The notes: generated from the sequence alone by a model not told the origin. A stretch of DNA of 64,000 nucleotides from Sordariomycetes sp. S80-01Y (GCA_037042185.1 JAXQJY010000033.1:2418001-2482000); one strand, 5' to 3'. Numbered from the stretch's first letter, positions 34,500 through 47,511 are shown. Translations and numbers: made by a program.

Positions 34500-37400
34500 A
34501 TGGATCGCCCTTCGCGAAAGTCCAATTCGGCCAGGTCGCCCTACTTGCAGGCGGACTCGGCGTCTCCTCCGCCATCTGCTTCGGCTGGTCCGTCTCCAAG
34601 GAGCCCTGCCAGCGCTGGCTCTGTGCTCAAATCAGGGTCTTGGCAGCAGCCCTCATCGTCAAAAGCGCACTCCCAGCTACACCCCCGACATCATCAACGT
34701 CGCAACGCTGGCCGCGACAGCCACGACGTCTCCCTGTCGCCACCCAGGTCATCGGACGCTGCTCATGCTGCCTCCAGCATGTCTTCGCGAAAGAGGACCC
34801 GGACCGGCGACTCGACAAATTCCACCCGCTTCCCTGATTCCACCTCACCAGAGGCCACGGCGGCAGACCTCGAGGATGGCCCTCAGAAGGGCGGCCACAG
34901 CCTTAGGAGGCGTGCTCGCGTCTCTTACGCTACCGAGCAGATTGACGACGAGGTTGTAGTCCCCAATTCTACTTCGTCTTCCGCCTCCCGCAGCAGGAAA
35001 CGTCATGCCTTGGAGGATGAAGACTCATACGGGCCTCGCTCTAAGCGCAGGACTGCATCACATGGCGACACGCCTACTTCATCAACACGTCGCAATCCCG
35101 CTCGCAGGAACACGGGCAATCGTCGCTACCACGATGCCTCTGATCCCGACGACTTTTCTCCCTTGGCTGAGGACGATCAGCAATGGGACGATCAAGCCGT
35201 CGACACATGGCAGTCTCCTCAATCCAGTCCTTCCTCCAGGGTCAACCGCACTGCAACCAGTTATTCCAGCTCTACCGCCGTTGGTCAGCCCGGCTTCCAA
35301 GACCATTCCAATGGCGATGGCTTGCAGGACCAAAACCTGTTCACTAGTCCGGTGGCTGTTGAAGCTGGGACGGTGAGCGCCGGGGACTCTGCCAACGCTT
35401 ACGGCCACCAAAGTCAGAATGAGGATTATTACAACCCAGATGAACAACTTCAGTATGAGTCCGACAACCAGATTCAGAACAGCAACATGGTTGATTATCC
35501 GGACTTCAACCCTGAAATGGACGAAACACTGGCCCCGGGTACCGAGTCTATGCCCGCTGCTGCTGCTGCTGCTGCTCAAGATCGTGATCCGTCCCTTTAT
35601 CAATCCCATCAAGCCATGCTTCCGGAAGACTCCTCTTCTGAAGATGGACCTATCGCTTCTCAAGCAACATTCGACGAAGCACAAGTAGAGGCGACACCGC
35701 CGGTCGATCCTCAGCTCATGGCTCTTATGGATCCAGGCCTCTCACGAACCCGCGAGCCTACTCCTGCCAAGAAAGCCAAGGCTTCAACCCCATCGCTCCC
35801 TGTGATGGGGGATGATGAGCCTCGCGAATTGACCCCATCAGAGGCTGATGCTGCGGAAGATCAACAGGATGGTTCAGACCCTATCAAGGAGCCTTCAGCT
35901 ACTGGGGCCTCTACACCTACCAGGACAACTCCCGGAATTGCCACGGACTTCAATAAACCTAGCGAGGTCACTCCTGAGCCTGCAGACCCCACGAAAGAGT
36001 CGTCACTACGCGAGACTCTGCATGATGAGCAGCCCGCGGAGAGCGACAAGTCAACACGGAGTCTTGATCCCCGGTGGTGCAGGCCTCAACCTACCCCAAC
36101 AGGGCGCTGGTCTAACCTAACGCCCTATATCAACGGCGAGTACACTGTGTACCCCGAACGAAAACCTCGTCCAGAGGACGACGATGCCGCTAGTGAGGCG
36201 CCGTCTGCCGCTGACAAGGACTCGGACGAGAAGGACTCCGGCAAGGAGGGCGAAGCGGATGAGAACGGTGATTCTCAAGAGGCTGCGACCGAATTCCCCA
36301 CTCGTGCCATCAACACTCCCGCACGTGGCTCTCCCGTGGCTGAGGTACCCGATCTGGCTGCAATCAACTCGCCGATGCCTCCTGGCGAGGAGCCTGAGGA
36401 TCGCGACAGCTCGCAAGAGCCTACTGAAAAGCCAAAGCATTACCGATTCCGCAAGCTCAACGATGCCGAAGAGTATGTCAACGCTCTTCAAGACTATGAC
36501 AACATGAACACGGCAGATCTCTACAACCTGCTTCAGACGATCCACTCCTCCCTGGAGACCTGGGAGGAAGAATGGGTTGAGCACGGCAAGACGGTCGACG
36601 ACTACGAAAATGCCCAGCGTCGCCGCACAGCGGACACAAAGTACGAGAATCGCACCCGCAATCTTGATCAGAAAGGGATCTCCTGGGAAGAGCCTGAGTT
36701 CGTCGTCAAGGGCTATAAGGCGAAAGACAAGAGGATGACGGATACCAAGTACCTGCAGGCTCAAGACCGAACCATGGCTGCCGCATACGGATTTGAGTAC
36801 GACCCGCACCCGTCCAAGATTGGCAAGCAGAACCCGGACACCCAGCAGGCTGGTGTCACCACCCGGGGCCGATCCCTGCGAAACCAGCCACGACAGACGG
36901 CCAAAGCCACCGAGACAGAAGGCGTTGTCGGTAAAAGGCAGCGCAAAGCACCCCAGGCCTTCGAACCCAGTACACAAGACGTCAGCCGCGCCTCGAGTCC
37001 GGTGCCTACAGGACGTGGCGGCCGGCGTCGCAGGAACGCCAACGCTGAGGTGGAAGATGTCGCTCCTGAACCTGTCGACAACGATGCCGACGGTGATGTG
37101 GAAGAAACCGGTCCTGGGAGGCGCAGGCGTGGTCGTGGCAAAGCAGCCGCTCATCGTATCCTGGAAACCTTCGCGCCGGAAGAACCGAAGACAGAGGAGC
37201 CTACGAGGTCGAGCGGTCGACGCGGTAGACCCAGGGCCAGCATTAGGTACAAGGAGGATGCGCCTACTCAGGAGAACGGCGACAAAGAAGCCACGCCGCA
37301 GCGCCCTAGGCGTGTGGTCACTTTAAAGCTACCAAAGGGTGCAACCGTGACCCCCAACGGCCCTTCGCCTCCTCACCGAACTACCTCGCGTCCGTCCACC

Positions 37401-38533
37401 GCTGAATCTGATGCGTCCGCGCATACCGTCGAGTCGAACTACTCCTTCCGACCCAACAGGCAGAAGCGCTTCCGCGACGGTCCCGATGATGGCGACATCG
37501 ATACCCTGGCGCCTGCCAGGAAGAGAGCAAGAAAGGATGTGGCCTCAGCTGAAAAGAATAAGGACCTTGTCATGATGGACCGACCAATCGCTACCGTCGA
37601 GGGCGCCGCGACCATCATACAATCCAGCAGAGAGCACAATCACGGCAAGCAGAAGCCAAGGGCCAAAGGCCTATCTGGCCCGGCTTCCGCCAACGGTAAC
37701 ACACCAGCGCCTACACCACCACCTCATGGGCCAGCTGCATCTGCCTCCGACGAGTTCAGCCGTAACGGAACGCCCTCGTCGCAGGTCACGGCCGGTGACG
37801 ATGGCCGAGACTACCGCACCATGACGAAGTCCGAGAAGATGTCGGCCTCTATGAAGAGTAAGTATCGCTTTAAAATGGGCCTCGAGCATTTTGCTAACCC
37901 GAGACAGACCGCTGGAAGAACGGGAACATGGCCGGCGCGGTCGAGAAGCGTAAGGCTACTCTTGCAGCCAAGAAAGCCGCACAGGCTGCCAACGAGTCGC
38001 GCATGGGAGGGACCCTCGCTCCCAAACAGATGCCCAAGGTCCGGGTGTCTAAGAAGGACGCGCAACTGCTCCCGGGAGAGAACGCGGCTTTCCCGCACGT
38101 CCAACCGCCGCCCGCTCCTCACATGGCTCAGAATAACCACCCGCACCAGGTGATCCAGTCAATGCCTTCCCTATCACAGCAGCAGATGCCGCACCATTCT
38201 CACCAGCTGCCACAGCATGCCCATCAGCAGCATGTCCACCACCAGTCGCCCCATCCATACGGCCATCATGAGCACTCTCAGTATGCTTCGCAACCTCAGC
38301 ACCAGTACGGCCAGCCGCTGCCTCCTCCTCCTCCTCCTCACCATGGACATCGCATTCCACCCCCTCATCATCACCAGCAGCCGCCACCGCCGCACCCGCA
38401 TCAGCAACTTCCACCTCCACACCAACACAAGCAGCAACATCCCCCACCTCATCATCAGCCGTACCATCGCCAGTATCCTCCTCACGAGTACGCTGGTACG
38501 AGTCACCCTTTCCCCCCACCGGGACAGGGATAG
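34500..38533 (+). CDS. Large AT-hook nuclear protein
   Basis: Exons 34500-37857 and 37908-38533 (50-nt intron) give 1327 residues. The ATG at 34500 (AAGATGG) is preferred to an upstream in-frame ATG at 34419. Much is disordered: Ser/Pro-rich N-terminus, an Ala run near residue 355, acidic stretches. A structured block at about 645-785 (FRKLNDAEEYVNALQDYDNM, LETWEEEWVEHGK, AAYGFEYDPHPSKIG) is followed by basic AT-hook-like motifs GRRRRGRGK and GRRGRPRAS. After the splice comes MKNRWKNGNMAGAVEKRKA, a signature I associate with uncharacterised fungal chromatin proteins. The last 150 residues are a His/Pro/Gln low-complexity tail with an eight-proline-like cluster. Likely DNA-binding and nuclear; function not known. 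Confidence 0.8.
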
Positions 38534-39682
38534 GACCCTGAGTGCTTCATTGTCGACGAAGCCCAAGTGTTGACGGAAGCGGGCCGGAAGCAACGACGTG
38601 CTTCAAACAAGAAGAAAGCTTCCGAATCATCGGAAGAAAGTATCATTGTACTATAAGCTCCGCGCACATAGTGATAGTGCTGGCTTGTGCAGACGTGTGA
38701 CCACCGCACTGTCTTGCCTTGAAAACAGGATGTACCGCATCGCTGGCATGGCCATATGCCGTATATCCAACTTGTATTATTAGCATCAATCGCCTTCCCT
38801 CGCCCTCCACTGGGACGGCAGTATATACACCACACTCCTTCCGTCGCAACACACACACACACACCTACAACATCGAGCAGGCTACAGGCTTTCGACAGCA
38901 CACAGAACCGGACACAGTTTCGACGCAACAAAGGGCCATCATCTTTGCACTCGCGGTGGGGCCTCTTTTTTTCCTCTGTACACGTTAGTGAGGAATCGAA
39001 CTTTGCATAACGGACAGGCAGTCTATGCATATGGTACGAGGCGTTTCGGGAAGGGACGAGACCGCAGTTCAGCCTTATTGATTCTTGGCATTCGGACTTG
39101 CGCCTCTCCAAGGGAAGGGAAAAGGCATTGGAGGCTTTTCTTGATAAGCCTTGTATATTCATTCATAGCGTGAGATTAATGCAAAACGTACGACTGGACC
39201 GTGTCTCCAATGTTTGTGAGTTGTGATGCGTACCAGCGGCGCCTCGGCAGTGATGGAGCTCTAGGTGGCTACCATGAGCACCAACAAGAGTTCCAGGTTA
39301 GGTGATAGGCAATGGCATGGGTACTTGACTTGAGGTAATCACGGATGCTGATCTTCGCCAGAGTACACGCAGCGTGGCATGATTTCGACTCTAGTTGGGC
39401 TCAGATGTCACCGATGGGCACGTAAAGTGGTTCAGAATTTTTTGTCCTTGATGTGATGCCCGATATGAATCATCCTTAACACGCCGCAACCGAAATGCAG
39501 AGCCTGCCAGTCCAGCCACTCTTTGGATAAAGAATCCCCCTTCCTCCCGTTAATCACGGAGTGTTTTTTCATCCATCCTTGCGCGCGTGCTCTCTCTATG
39601 GGTTGTATTCATGATCGCATCGAACGTGGTGGGACACAAAAACCCCCAAGAATCATCGCTTCTCCTCGGATCGACCGACACC
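38534..39682. other. Convergent intergenic region with microsatellite
   Basis: 1149 bp between two convergent stops. Contains an (AC)8 microsatellite at about 38849-38864. No gene or RNA seen. Confidence 0.5.
38849..38864. repeat. (AC)n microsatellite
   Basis: Eight uninterrupted AC dinucleotides in the 3' intergenic region of the AT-hook gene. Confidence 0.85.
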
Positions 39683-40535
39683 TCACATGACGACACCAGA
39701 GTTGGAGGCAATACGCTGTTCACATCGTCAGCAACTGACTTCAGGGAATTCCCCGAGAACGGGTAGAGGGGGAAAACTTACAGGCCACAGCTCAGCAGCC
39801 TCCTTACCCACGGGACCGGTGATGGCCGAGCCCTTCATCTCACCCTTGGGGTTGACGATGACACCGGCGTTGTCCTCGAAGTACAGGAAGACACCGTCGA
39901 AGCGCTTCCAGGGCTTGCTCTGGCGCACGATGACGGCGGGGTGGACCTTCTTCCTCAGCTCGGGCTTTCCCTTCTTGACGGTGGCCATGACCATGTCACC
40001 GACACCGCCGGCGGGCAGGCGGTTGAGGCGGGCACCGAAGCCCTTGACGGCGATGATGTACAGGTTGCGGGCGCCGGAGTTGTCGCAGCAGTTCATGACA
40101 GCACCGCTGGGACGTGTTAGCTCGTCGTCTGGGTCGCGGCTTCGAGGATGCGTGGAACGTACACAGGGAGACCGAGGGTCATCTTGAGCTTGCCACCAGG
40201 GGCACCACGTCTGTGGATGGGTCAGCATGTGCAAAGAGGCGTGGTAGCGTTCGATTCGATGTTTGGACTGTTTCGACGATTGACGATTCGGCGCGGGCTG
40301 GACCATGAACTCCGATGAGAACATTTCTGAAGCGATCACGTTGTACGGAGCCATCCTCTTGAAGCTCTCGCATCCCCAGTGCTTTCCTAAGCCTCCATCC
40401 AACCCATCCAAGTCTTCTCGAACATCCCGCATCGTGATGCCGTAGTCTAGTCGCAGCCGTCGTCGAATGGTCGCTCGTCGAAATCGCCCAGAACAATCAA
40501 ATCAGTCACATAGTAACTCACCCAGCCTTGGCCAT
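39683..40535 (-). CDS. RPL23: 60S ribosomal protein uL14 (L23)
   Basis: Four exons: 40535-40522, 40210-40163, 40106-39782, 39715-39683; 420 nt, 139 residues, the exact family length. Exon 1 encodes only MAKAG; the first intron (311 nt) is the longest in the window, as is usual for an intron near the start of a fungal ribosomal-protein gene. The body reads [57 protein letters not shown] and [20 protein letters not shown]. The last tiny exon supplies the conserved end [10 protein letters not shown]. Structural protein of the large ribosomal subunit near the intersubunit face; expected to be strongly and constitutively expressed. Confidence 0.97.
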
Positions 40536-41025
40536 TGTATCGGTTGTGTTGGCGTTACGTCGTTAAGGAAATGCGTAGTGGCCCTCGTTTGGGAAGATGT
40601 CGTCGTGGAATGCAGCTTTTCGGCGCAAAAATTACCTGTGGGGTGAGAAACCCTAGAACTGGCGAGGTGGTGCACGCACGTGATGATAAGATTAGCTTCG
40701 GGATCCCAGGAATCAAAGGTGGGATGGTCTTGCGGATGAGTCAGCGGGTGGACGTGTGTCCACTTTCGCATTTTACTGACAGGGGGTGTAGGCGCGCAAT
40801 GAACCTCTAGGCCTCACCTCTCGTACGCTTGACCGCGCTTCAATCATGATCGCTTGCTCACGCAATATTTTATGAAAGTCAAGTTTGAAATTCATAATAT
40901 CATGCAGAACGACTGAGATGTCAGATCTCCCATTGAATCACTTAATGACATGAGAACGCATTGTCGACCCTAGACCTCGTGAGGAGCCGTCCTGCGACTG
41001 CCTAACCTCTCCTATCGCTCCCAGT
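40536..41025. other. Intergenic region
   Basis: 490 bp between the uL14 start and the end of the acidic-repeat gene, both on the minus strand. It holds the uL14 promoter; nothing else is seen. Confidence 0.45.
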
Positions 41026-41323
41026 TCACTTCGATTCTTCTTTATCCTCATCTTTACCCTCTTCATTCTCCTCGTTGTCCTTGTCCTCGTTGCTCGCTTC
41101 CTCCTCGTTGCTCTCTTCCTCCTCGTTGCTCTCTTCCTCCTCGTTGCTCTCCTCCTCGTTACTCTCTTCAGTACTGTCTGGCAGACCGGCCGCCAGCCTA
41201 TCAGTCAATTCTGCGTCAGCTCCCTGCCAGTCTTCCAAGGGACTTGTTACTCAGTAAGATGCGGACGTATGCATGAGTGGACACCACGTACCTTCCCCCA
41301 GATTCGTTTCCATTGCCAGTCAT
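41026..41323 (-). CDS. Small acidic-repeat protein (SNEEE repeats)
   Basis: Exons 41323-41292 and 41242-41026, joined by a 49-nt intron, give 82 residues. The N-terminus reads MTGNGNESGG-SPLEDWQGADAELT; after residue about 35 the protein is almost wholly Glu/Ser/Asn/Asp/Lys, built from a (E)SNEEE unit repeated about five times and ending KDEDKEESK. No known domain. Length, charge and composition suggest a small intrinsically disordered protein. The short first exon with good splice sites and the non-repetitive head favour a real gene over a chance frame, but transcript evidence would be needed for certainty. On the opposite strand the same DNA reads a Ser/Leu run, which I regard as an artefact. 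Confidence 0.5.
41080..41170. repeat. Tandem repeat encoding SNEEE
   Basis: Imperfect tandem repeat with an 18-nt core unit (plus strand CTCTTCCTCCTCGTTG with variation), coding for the acidic repeats of the gene on the minus strand. Unit number may vary between strains. Confidence 0.7.
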
Positions 41324-43383
41324 GGTAGTATATGATATGCAGACGAGAGATCTTGGAGGCTGAAATCGCCGAAGCTTGATGGTGTAGATCTGAGTGGTGA
41401 AAACCGCGGGTCTTGTACGCGCGAAGGTTCCGGGGAGGCCTTGGGTTGAAATAGACGGCGTGCGCTACCAGACTGAGCGCCCGAGCCAGTAATACTACGA
41501 GATGCTCGACAGGACGAGCATCACACGGGACATCATAAAGTGCTCATCACAACAGTAACGACACGCTCCCCGGGGCCACCAATGGCATGGAGTTACATTG
41601 TCTCGCTCCGCGGAGGGTGAGGCTTCGGTACATTTTCTTGGGCAACACGCTGGTGCTCAACATGCACGCCTTCTTGGCCTTTTGCAGCAGACATCCATGG
41701 CCGTACCTGCCACTTGTGGCGTAGCCGAAACTTGATGCTCATTGATCTAGAGCACGCAGGGCCACGCCTTGATTGCACAATGTCCAGCCTGAGTGGCGGA
41801 AGGTCGAGCGGACTTTCAAGCAGGTAAGACGCCAAGGAGGAATAGGCCATGTCCCTATCGCACATTCCGCGGCCTTCAATCCATGGAGGGGATAATTATC
41901 GGCGCCGTTCACAGCACGGGTCCAGCCAGGCCTTCGCAAGATCCCCACGGCTCCGCGACGTCTGCATGTCAATCGGCCGATCTGCACTCGTCAGCAAGCT
42001 TCAATCGGACTGACCCAGTCAGCGGCCCTGCTGTGCAACATGGCTACTTGCCTGCACCACCAGTGCCAGCGTTGCAGAAGAGTATGGCCCAATGACCCGG
42101 TTCCTAGTATATGCTTCCCCAGACGACATGCGCCATGACGAGAGCCTCCGAAGAGTCTCGCCTTTCGCTTGCATCCTTGGTCTACGAACAAGCCGGCGTA
42201 CCGCCATCCATGCTCGTTGGAACGCTGAGAACCCCGGTCTGCAGCCAACACGTCTCCCCAACCTTCCAATCATGCTCGCGCCCACAACACCACACACACA
42301 GGTGATGTGACGTGGTGGGCAGGCGGAAGATATGTCGGATAAGCGTTCCAACTTCAATCACGACAATGAGGCTCTGCGGAGCCAATCGGCGCTTCTCTCA
42401 GTCCTCGCTCCCCAGGTCCGGCATCAAACTCGATCCTATTGAACAGCTTCTCGACGCTCGAGTGGTGCCGCGTAGAGCGTCTACAGTGCGACGGAGGTGC
42501 CAATGCGACGAGAGATGCCGGGCAAGACTGGGGTTGGTATTGGAGGAAGATGTTCGCTTGGGCGCCGGCAGATAACCACAGCAGCGCCCCCGTCCGAGCT
42601 GCAAGACCACCTCTGGGGATGGACCTTCGTCACTCCGATCAAGTGACCAGTCGCTGAGAGTTTTGACATGTCGACATGTGTCATACTGTCGTCAGGGTTT
42701 CTTCGGAGCCACCTTATCAGCCACGTTTCCATCGAACTGGCGCAGGCGTCGCAACATGGTGGGATCCCGTCCCAGGTGAGCGCTATCGACCTTGCCCATG
42801 GGTGAACCGGATGGAGGGATATGGGCTCGGACTTTTAGATCTCATCAGACCGAAGCGTCTCGCCTGTGCGGGGGATGTATGCGCTTCTGTGCTGGCATGC
42901 ATCGTCGGCGCCGGGTGCTCGAGGGGCGGCCGAAGGTGCGATCCCTATGGACGGCGCGAAGGCGATGTTGATGGCTTCGCTCCTCGTTCTTCCGACCGAG
43001 GCAGCCGGAGGCCTCTACCTCTGTTCATATTTCCTGCGGTGCGTGACAGGATCACAGGCCAATCCGACTATATCTTGGGGACCTGGGTGTAAGTGAACGG
43101 CCGTAGTCGCACCTTCCACGCCGAAGCGGGGCTCCCGGCGCCGCATGTCGTATAGGCCGGGGCGCCGCAGTGTGTGGTCCCCTAGAACCCTCTTCTATCG
43201 ACAGCATATAAGGACAAAAACATGCGGGGTGTCAAAAGTATATATGTCGTCATTCCTATGCGTGCTGGCAGTATTATGAGAGATTGCGTAGTCCAGATAA
43301 CTCCATTGCGTGGCATGAGTTCAGTCTCTAGCTATATAAAGCGAAATAAGCGCACAGCAATCACAGCTTGCATCGGATTCGGT
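41324..43383. other. Intergenic region
   Basis: About 2.1 kb with no supported gene. A 138-codon frame at 42676-43092 (+) has no recognisable motifs. The region is G+C-rich and ends at the tRNA-Lys gene. Confidence 0.5.
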
Positions 43384-43469
43384 GCCCGGTTAGCTCAATC
43401 GGTAGAGCGTGAGACTCTTACGAGAGTTCACACATCTCAAGGTTGCGGGTTCGACCCCCGCATCGGGCT
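43384..43469 (+). tRNA. tRNA-Lys (CTT) with intron
   Basis: Acceptor stem GCCCGGT pairs with ATCGGGC (one G-T pair), followed by discriminator T. D arm TAGCTCAATCGGTAGAGC is the A box; T arm GGTTCGACCCC is the B box. Anticodon stem TGAGA/TCTCA flanks a loop with CTT, so lysine. About 13 nt follow position 37 as an intron (CGAGAGTTCACAC), in the canonical place. A T run for Pol III termination appears near 43505. Confidence 0.9.
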
Positions 43470-44619
43470 TTTCCTATACTACCCATTCTACGATTGGACA
43501 CGTTCTTTTTTTGCACTTGCGATCCGTGACTCGGTTACGCAGGGCTCATTTTTTTTGGGCTCTGTGCTGTCAACCGCCTCGCTGCCTTCTCTCGAGATTG
43601 ATGTCTGGTACCCCGAGCTTAAGGGACTAGATAATGGAGACACGGGCTGCTCGTTGTTGGGAGTCAGCTTGTCCCTGTGGCCAGGCCTCGGATTATCCGT
43701 GGGCTTGACATCCATCTTCACGCAGCCCTCCATGGCGTCCGCGTGCGCGCCGGTCAACCAATAAAGAGACGAGCTTCAAGCTTCAAGCACCGGCATGGCG
43801 GCTGACCGTGACGATGGTGGAATTGAGAATTGATGCTCGTATCTCCGATTCTCGCCTAGGAGTCACGGCTGCTGATGCCGCGCTCTCCCTGTCAACAAGC
43901 GAGAGCCGCGTACACGGTCTCAAGGATGGGAGAGCCCCAATTGCAGACACGACCTGTGCGAGATTTTCCCACGGTCCTTTTGCTGCCTGTTCGCAGCTGA
44001 AGCCGCTCACACGCCGGCGCCGACAGTCATTCTCCGGAGTCGGCCGTTGAGACGGCGGTGCCTAGCCCAAACTCTACGGGCGTCATGACGATGCTGCGGC
44101 ACATGTGCGTTTGCAGACCGCTCCAGACTGCCGTCAGCACAGTGGCACTGGCGGACGCCCAGCCGGCACGCTAGGAGCCTTTTTTTGGTGGTCGTCAAGA
44201 CCCTTGCAAACTTCCATTCAGGGAGTCGGCGCCCGAGAGGCCTGCACTGTACGCAGTACTGGACCTGGACCGCCCAGGCCACTGACAAAGTCCCTGACTG
44301 ACCAAACGGGCGATCGTCCCGCAATGCCCGCGAGTCACACCCTGTCAACTGGAAGGCGCCAACGTCACCGAGGGGCATTTTTTGAACGTCCTCGTCCGCT
44401 TCCTGTCAGCACTTATAGATCACTGTTTTCGGACGAGGGAACCTCGCCCACGGTGCGATCGATCTCAATTCCCCTCTCAAGGGCCGCACGACCTTTTTTC
44501 CACGTCGACGTCGTCGCAGGTGATTTATATTTGGTGCGCATATTGACCGTCGCGAAACGTGCAGCACCCATGACCGCTACCGCCGCGCTCCGTCGTCACA
44601 ACCTTCACCAGTCGCAGTC
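43470..44619. other. Intergenic region
   Basis: 1150 bp between tRNA-Lys and the second Zn2Cys6 factor. It must include the promoter of the latter. No other gene is supported. Confidence 0.5.
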
Positions 44620-47511
44620 ATGAGCTCCAATGCTCCGCAGCAGTCTCGGACGGCGTCGCCGCAAGACATCTCCAGCAACCAGGGCAATCTCCCTCCCGGC
44701 GGTCGACCGAGCGGCAACGTCACCGTCTACCAGACCACCGGCCCTGACGCTTACACCGCGCCCATCACGGCAACGGACGGTTCGGGACCCGTCCTCAACC
44801 CTCGATCATGCGTCACCTGTCGCCGTCGCAAGGTGCGCTGCGACAAGCAGATGCCCTGCTCCAACTGCCGTCGCGCCCTGATACCCTGCGTCTTCCCAGC
44901 GCCGGGGCGCGCGCCGCGACAGCCACGTCCCAAGGATCCCAACGCCCCGCCGAAGCCGTCGACGAGCCAGAGGGAGGTCGAGTTGACCAAGAGACTGCGC
45001 AAGCTGGAAGGCATCGTCGAGGAGTTGAGCGGGCAGATTGAGGTTGAGAGCGGTGGCAAGGTAGCCAGCAGTGCGGGGAGTCCCAGCAGTCAGGCCGCCG
45101 TCGCGGCGCCAAAGCGGTCGAGTACCTTTGGGGCATCAAACCTGGGGAGGGGCAGCAGTGCGGGCATCAGTCCGGAAGGGTCGAGCGACCACACGGGTGA
45201 GGTTGCCAAGAGGGACGTGTCGAATGCGCTGGGCCGTTTGGTGTTGAATGACCACAAGGGAAACACGAGATATGTTACCAACGGGTTTTGGGCCAAGCTC
45301 AATGACGAGGTAAGTTGATCCCGCCGTGTCCATGCGCGTTGGGAACTTTCTGACGAGGCCCAGCTGGATGCCCTGCGGGAAGATACCCGACGCCTCACGC
45401 ACGACGACGTTTCTTATGACTCCGACGTCGAACCAGATGAGACACCAGAAGACTCCCCCTTTGGAGGCACCGGCGGGGTTGAAGATCATCATGCCTTCAT
45501 CCTGGGCTACCGCTCTGCCGACGTCGATCTGCGAAGCTGCCACCCCCTGCCGTCGCACATACCATTCTTATGGTCCGTCTTTCAAGAAAACGTCGACCCG
45601 CTAGTCAAAATCCTACACGCCCCGACTGCTGATGCACTCATGCGTGATGCACGCCGCAGCCCGGATAGCCTCACCCCAGGCAACGAGTGCTTGGTCTTCG
45701 CCATCTGCTTCAGCGCCGTGGTATCACTGGAGCCGGAAGAGGTGCGAGATAACTTCAGCATGGAACGGGATGATCTGCTCCGGCAGTATCGTTTCGCTCT
45801 GGAACAGGCGCTTGCACGCGCCAACTTCCTCTACACGTCGGAACTGGTTGTGTTGCAGGCTTTCACCATGTTCCTGATCGTTGTGAGGACCGTCGACGAC
45901 AGTCGCTTCTGCTGGACGTTGACTGGCCTCCTCATCAGGATTGCCCAGGGCATGGGTCTCCATCGAGACGGTGCGCAGTTTGACCTGACGCCTTACGAGG
46001 TGGAGATGAGGAGGCGCCTCTGGTGGGCAATCTTGGTGCTTGATCTACGGTCAGCCGAAGAGGTTGGCAGTGACCTGACGGTCACCGAGCAGTCCTTTGA
46101 CACGAAGCTGCCGTCCAACATCAACGACGCAGACATCAGCCTTGCGTCCGTTGAAGTCCCAACCCCACGGGAAGGTCGCTCGGATATGGCCGTGGTCATC
46201 GCTCGCTACGAGATTCTCCTACTTTCACGGCGTTTCCTCACCGAACTGCCACAGAAAGACGTCGAAATCCGCCCAGGCGATCGCGAGAAGCTGCTGGTCG
46301 AGGCCTACCAGCGTGTGGAGGACCGGTTCCTGAGGTACGCCGTGGACGAGAGGGACTCGCTCTACTGGTTGGTGTCAATAGTGGCGCGCATCATCGTGGC
46401 AAAGATGTGTCTGAACCTCTACCAGACCAAGATTTTCCCAGGTGAAGACACCGATATCTCTGATGAGATCCGAAATCGCATCTTCGTCGCGGCCATCGAG
46501 GTGGTCGAGCTGGGCACCAAGCTGAACACGGACCCGAGGTGCAGGCAGTATCGCTGGCTGTTCAGGACCTACACGAACTGGCACGCCATCGCGTTCAACC
46601 TGATTGAGCTCTGCCGGCGACCCTGGAACGCCCTTGTCGAGCGCTCGTGGGAAGCCATCCGCGTCTACGACCGGGATCCCGTCGACGTACAAAAGGCGGG
46701 CGACCACGCGGCCATCTTCCTCCCCCTTCGAAAGCTGTACGCCCGAGCCCGCAAGCATCGCGAGGCCGAGATCCTCCGCTTGAGGAGCAATCCAGACGAG
46801 GCTCGACGCATGGACTGGCAGGAGCGCATGAATCCGGCTGCAGGTCGCTTCGGTCCTGTGCCTGGGGATGAGGGCAGGATGGAGGAAGTTAGGTCGACCT
46901 GGTGGTCTTTGGTTCGGCCGGGCGGACCGCCGCCCAGCGTCGCCAATATGATGGACCCATTTGCTGCCACTGCTTCTGCAAAGACTGCTCCAGGCTTCAT
47001 CAAAAACGGCCCTGCGATTTCAATGTCGCCTTCGACTCCGGTCCGAAACGCTCCCTCCACCGGGTCATCTGGTCCATCTGAGCCTATGCAATTCTCCGAC
47101 CAAACAATGGAAATGCTTGACGACATCATGGCGCAACCCAACCTCAACATGTCATCGTTCTGGCCGATCAACATATCCGGCTTCACCGACAAGGGGCTCA
47201 ACATGGCCATGGACGGCACGAACCCGACCACAGATACACAAGGGCAGCAGGCCGCAAATGGAGACGCACTACGACAGCAAGCTATGGCGCTGCACCAGCA
47301 GGCCGCCTCGCAGGACAGCCACCCGCCACCATGGCTGTGGTCGCACGGTTGGGGCGACAGCGGTCAGCACGCAGGTCACGCGCAGACTCCTGTGGACAAC
47401 AGTGGAAGTGCGGACCTGGACATGTTAGAGGGCGACTTTGACTGGCGCGGATGGGGCAACACGCTGGCAGCATTCGACATGTCGGGAATGCCACCACCAG
47501 CCCCTTTGTAG
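44620..47511 (+). CDS. Zn2Cys6 transcription factor with fungal-specific TF domain
   Basis: Exons 44620-45309 and 45364-47511 (54-nt intron) give 945 residues. The zinc cluster is complete: C64, C67, C74, C80, C83, C90 in CVTCRRRKVRCDKQMPCSNC with CX2CX6CX5CX2CX6C spacing. A short coiled coil follows (ELTKRLRKLEGIVEELSGQI). The fungal TF domain (PF04082 type) begins near SHIPFLWSVFQENVDPL and includes LTGLLIRIAQGMGLHRDG and EVEMRRRLWWAILVLDLRSAE. The last 200 residues are Pro/Gln/Ser-rich and contain W-rich patches (PWLWSHGWG, WRGWGNTL), a plausible activation region. A C2-independent nuclear regulator with unknown targets; no metabolic cluster lies beside it. Confidence 0.92.

Noticed and set aside
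38049-38519. Minus-strand frames over the His/Pro/Gln tail
   Set aside because: Mirror of low-complexity coding sequence on the plus strand.
40211-40521. Possible snoRNA in the long first intron of uL14
   Set aside because: I found no convincing C/D or H/ACA box pair; length alone is normal for ribosomal-protein first introns.
41075-41257. Plus-strand Ser/Leu-repeat frame
   Set aside because: It is the reverse reading of the acidic SNEEE repeats, whose minus-strand gene has an intron and non-repetitive head.
42676-43092. 138-codon plus-strand open frame upstream of tRNA-Lys
   Set aside because: No motif, Arg/Gly-rich, and no splice-consistent neighbours.
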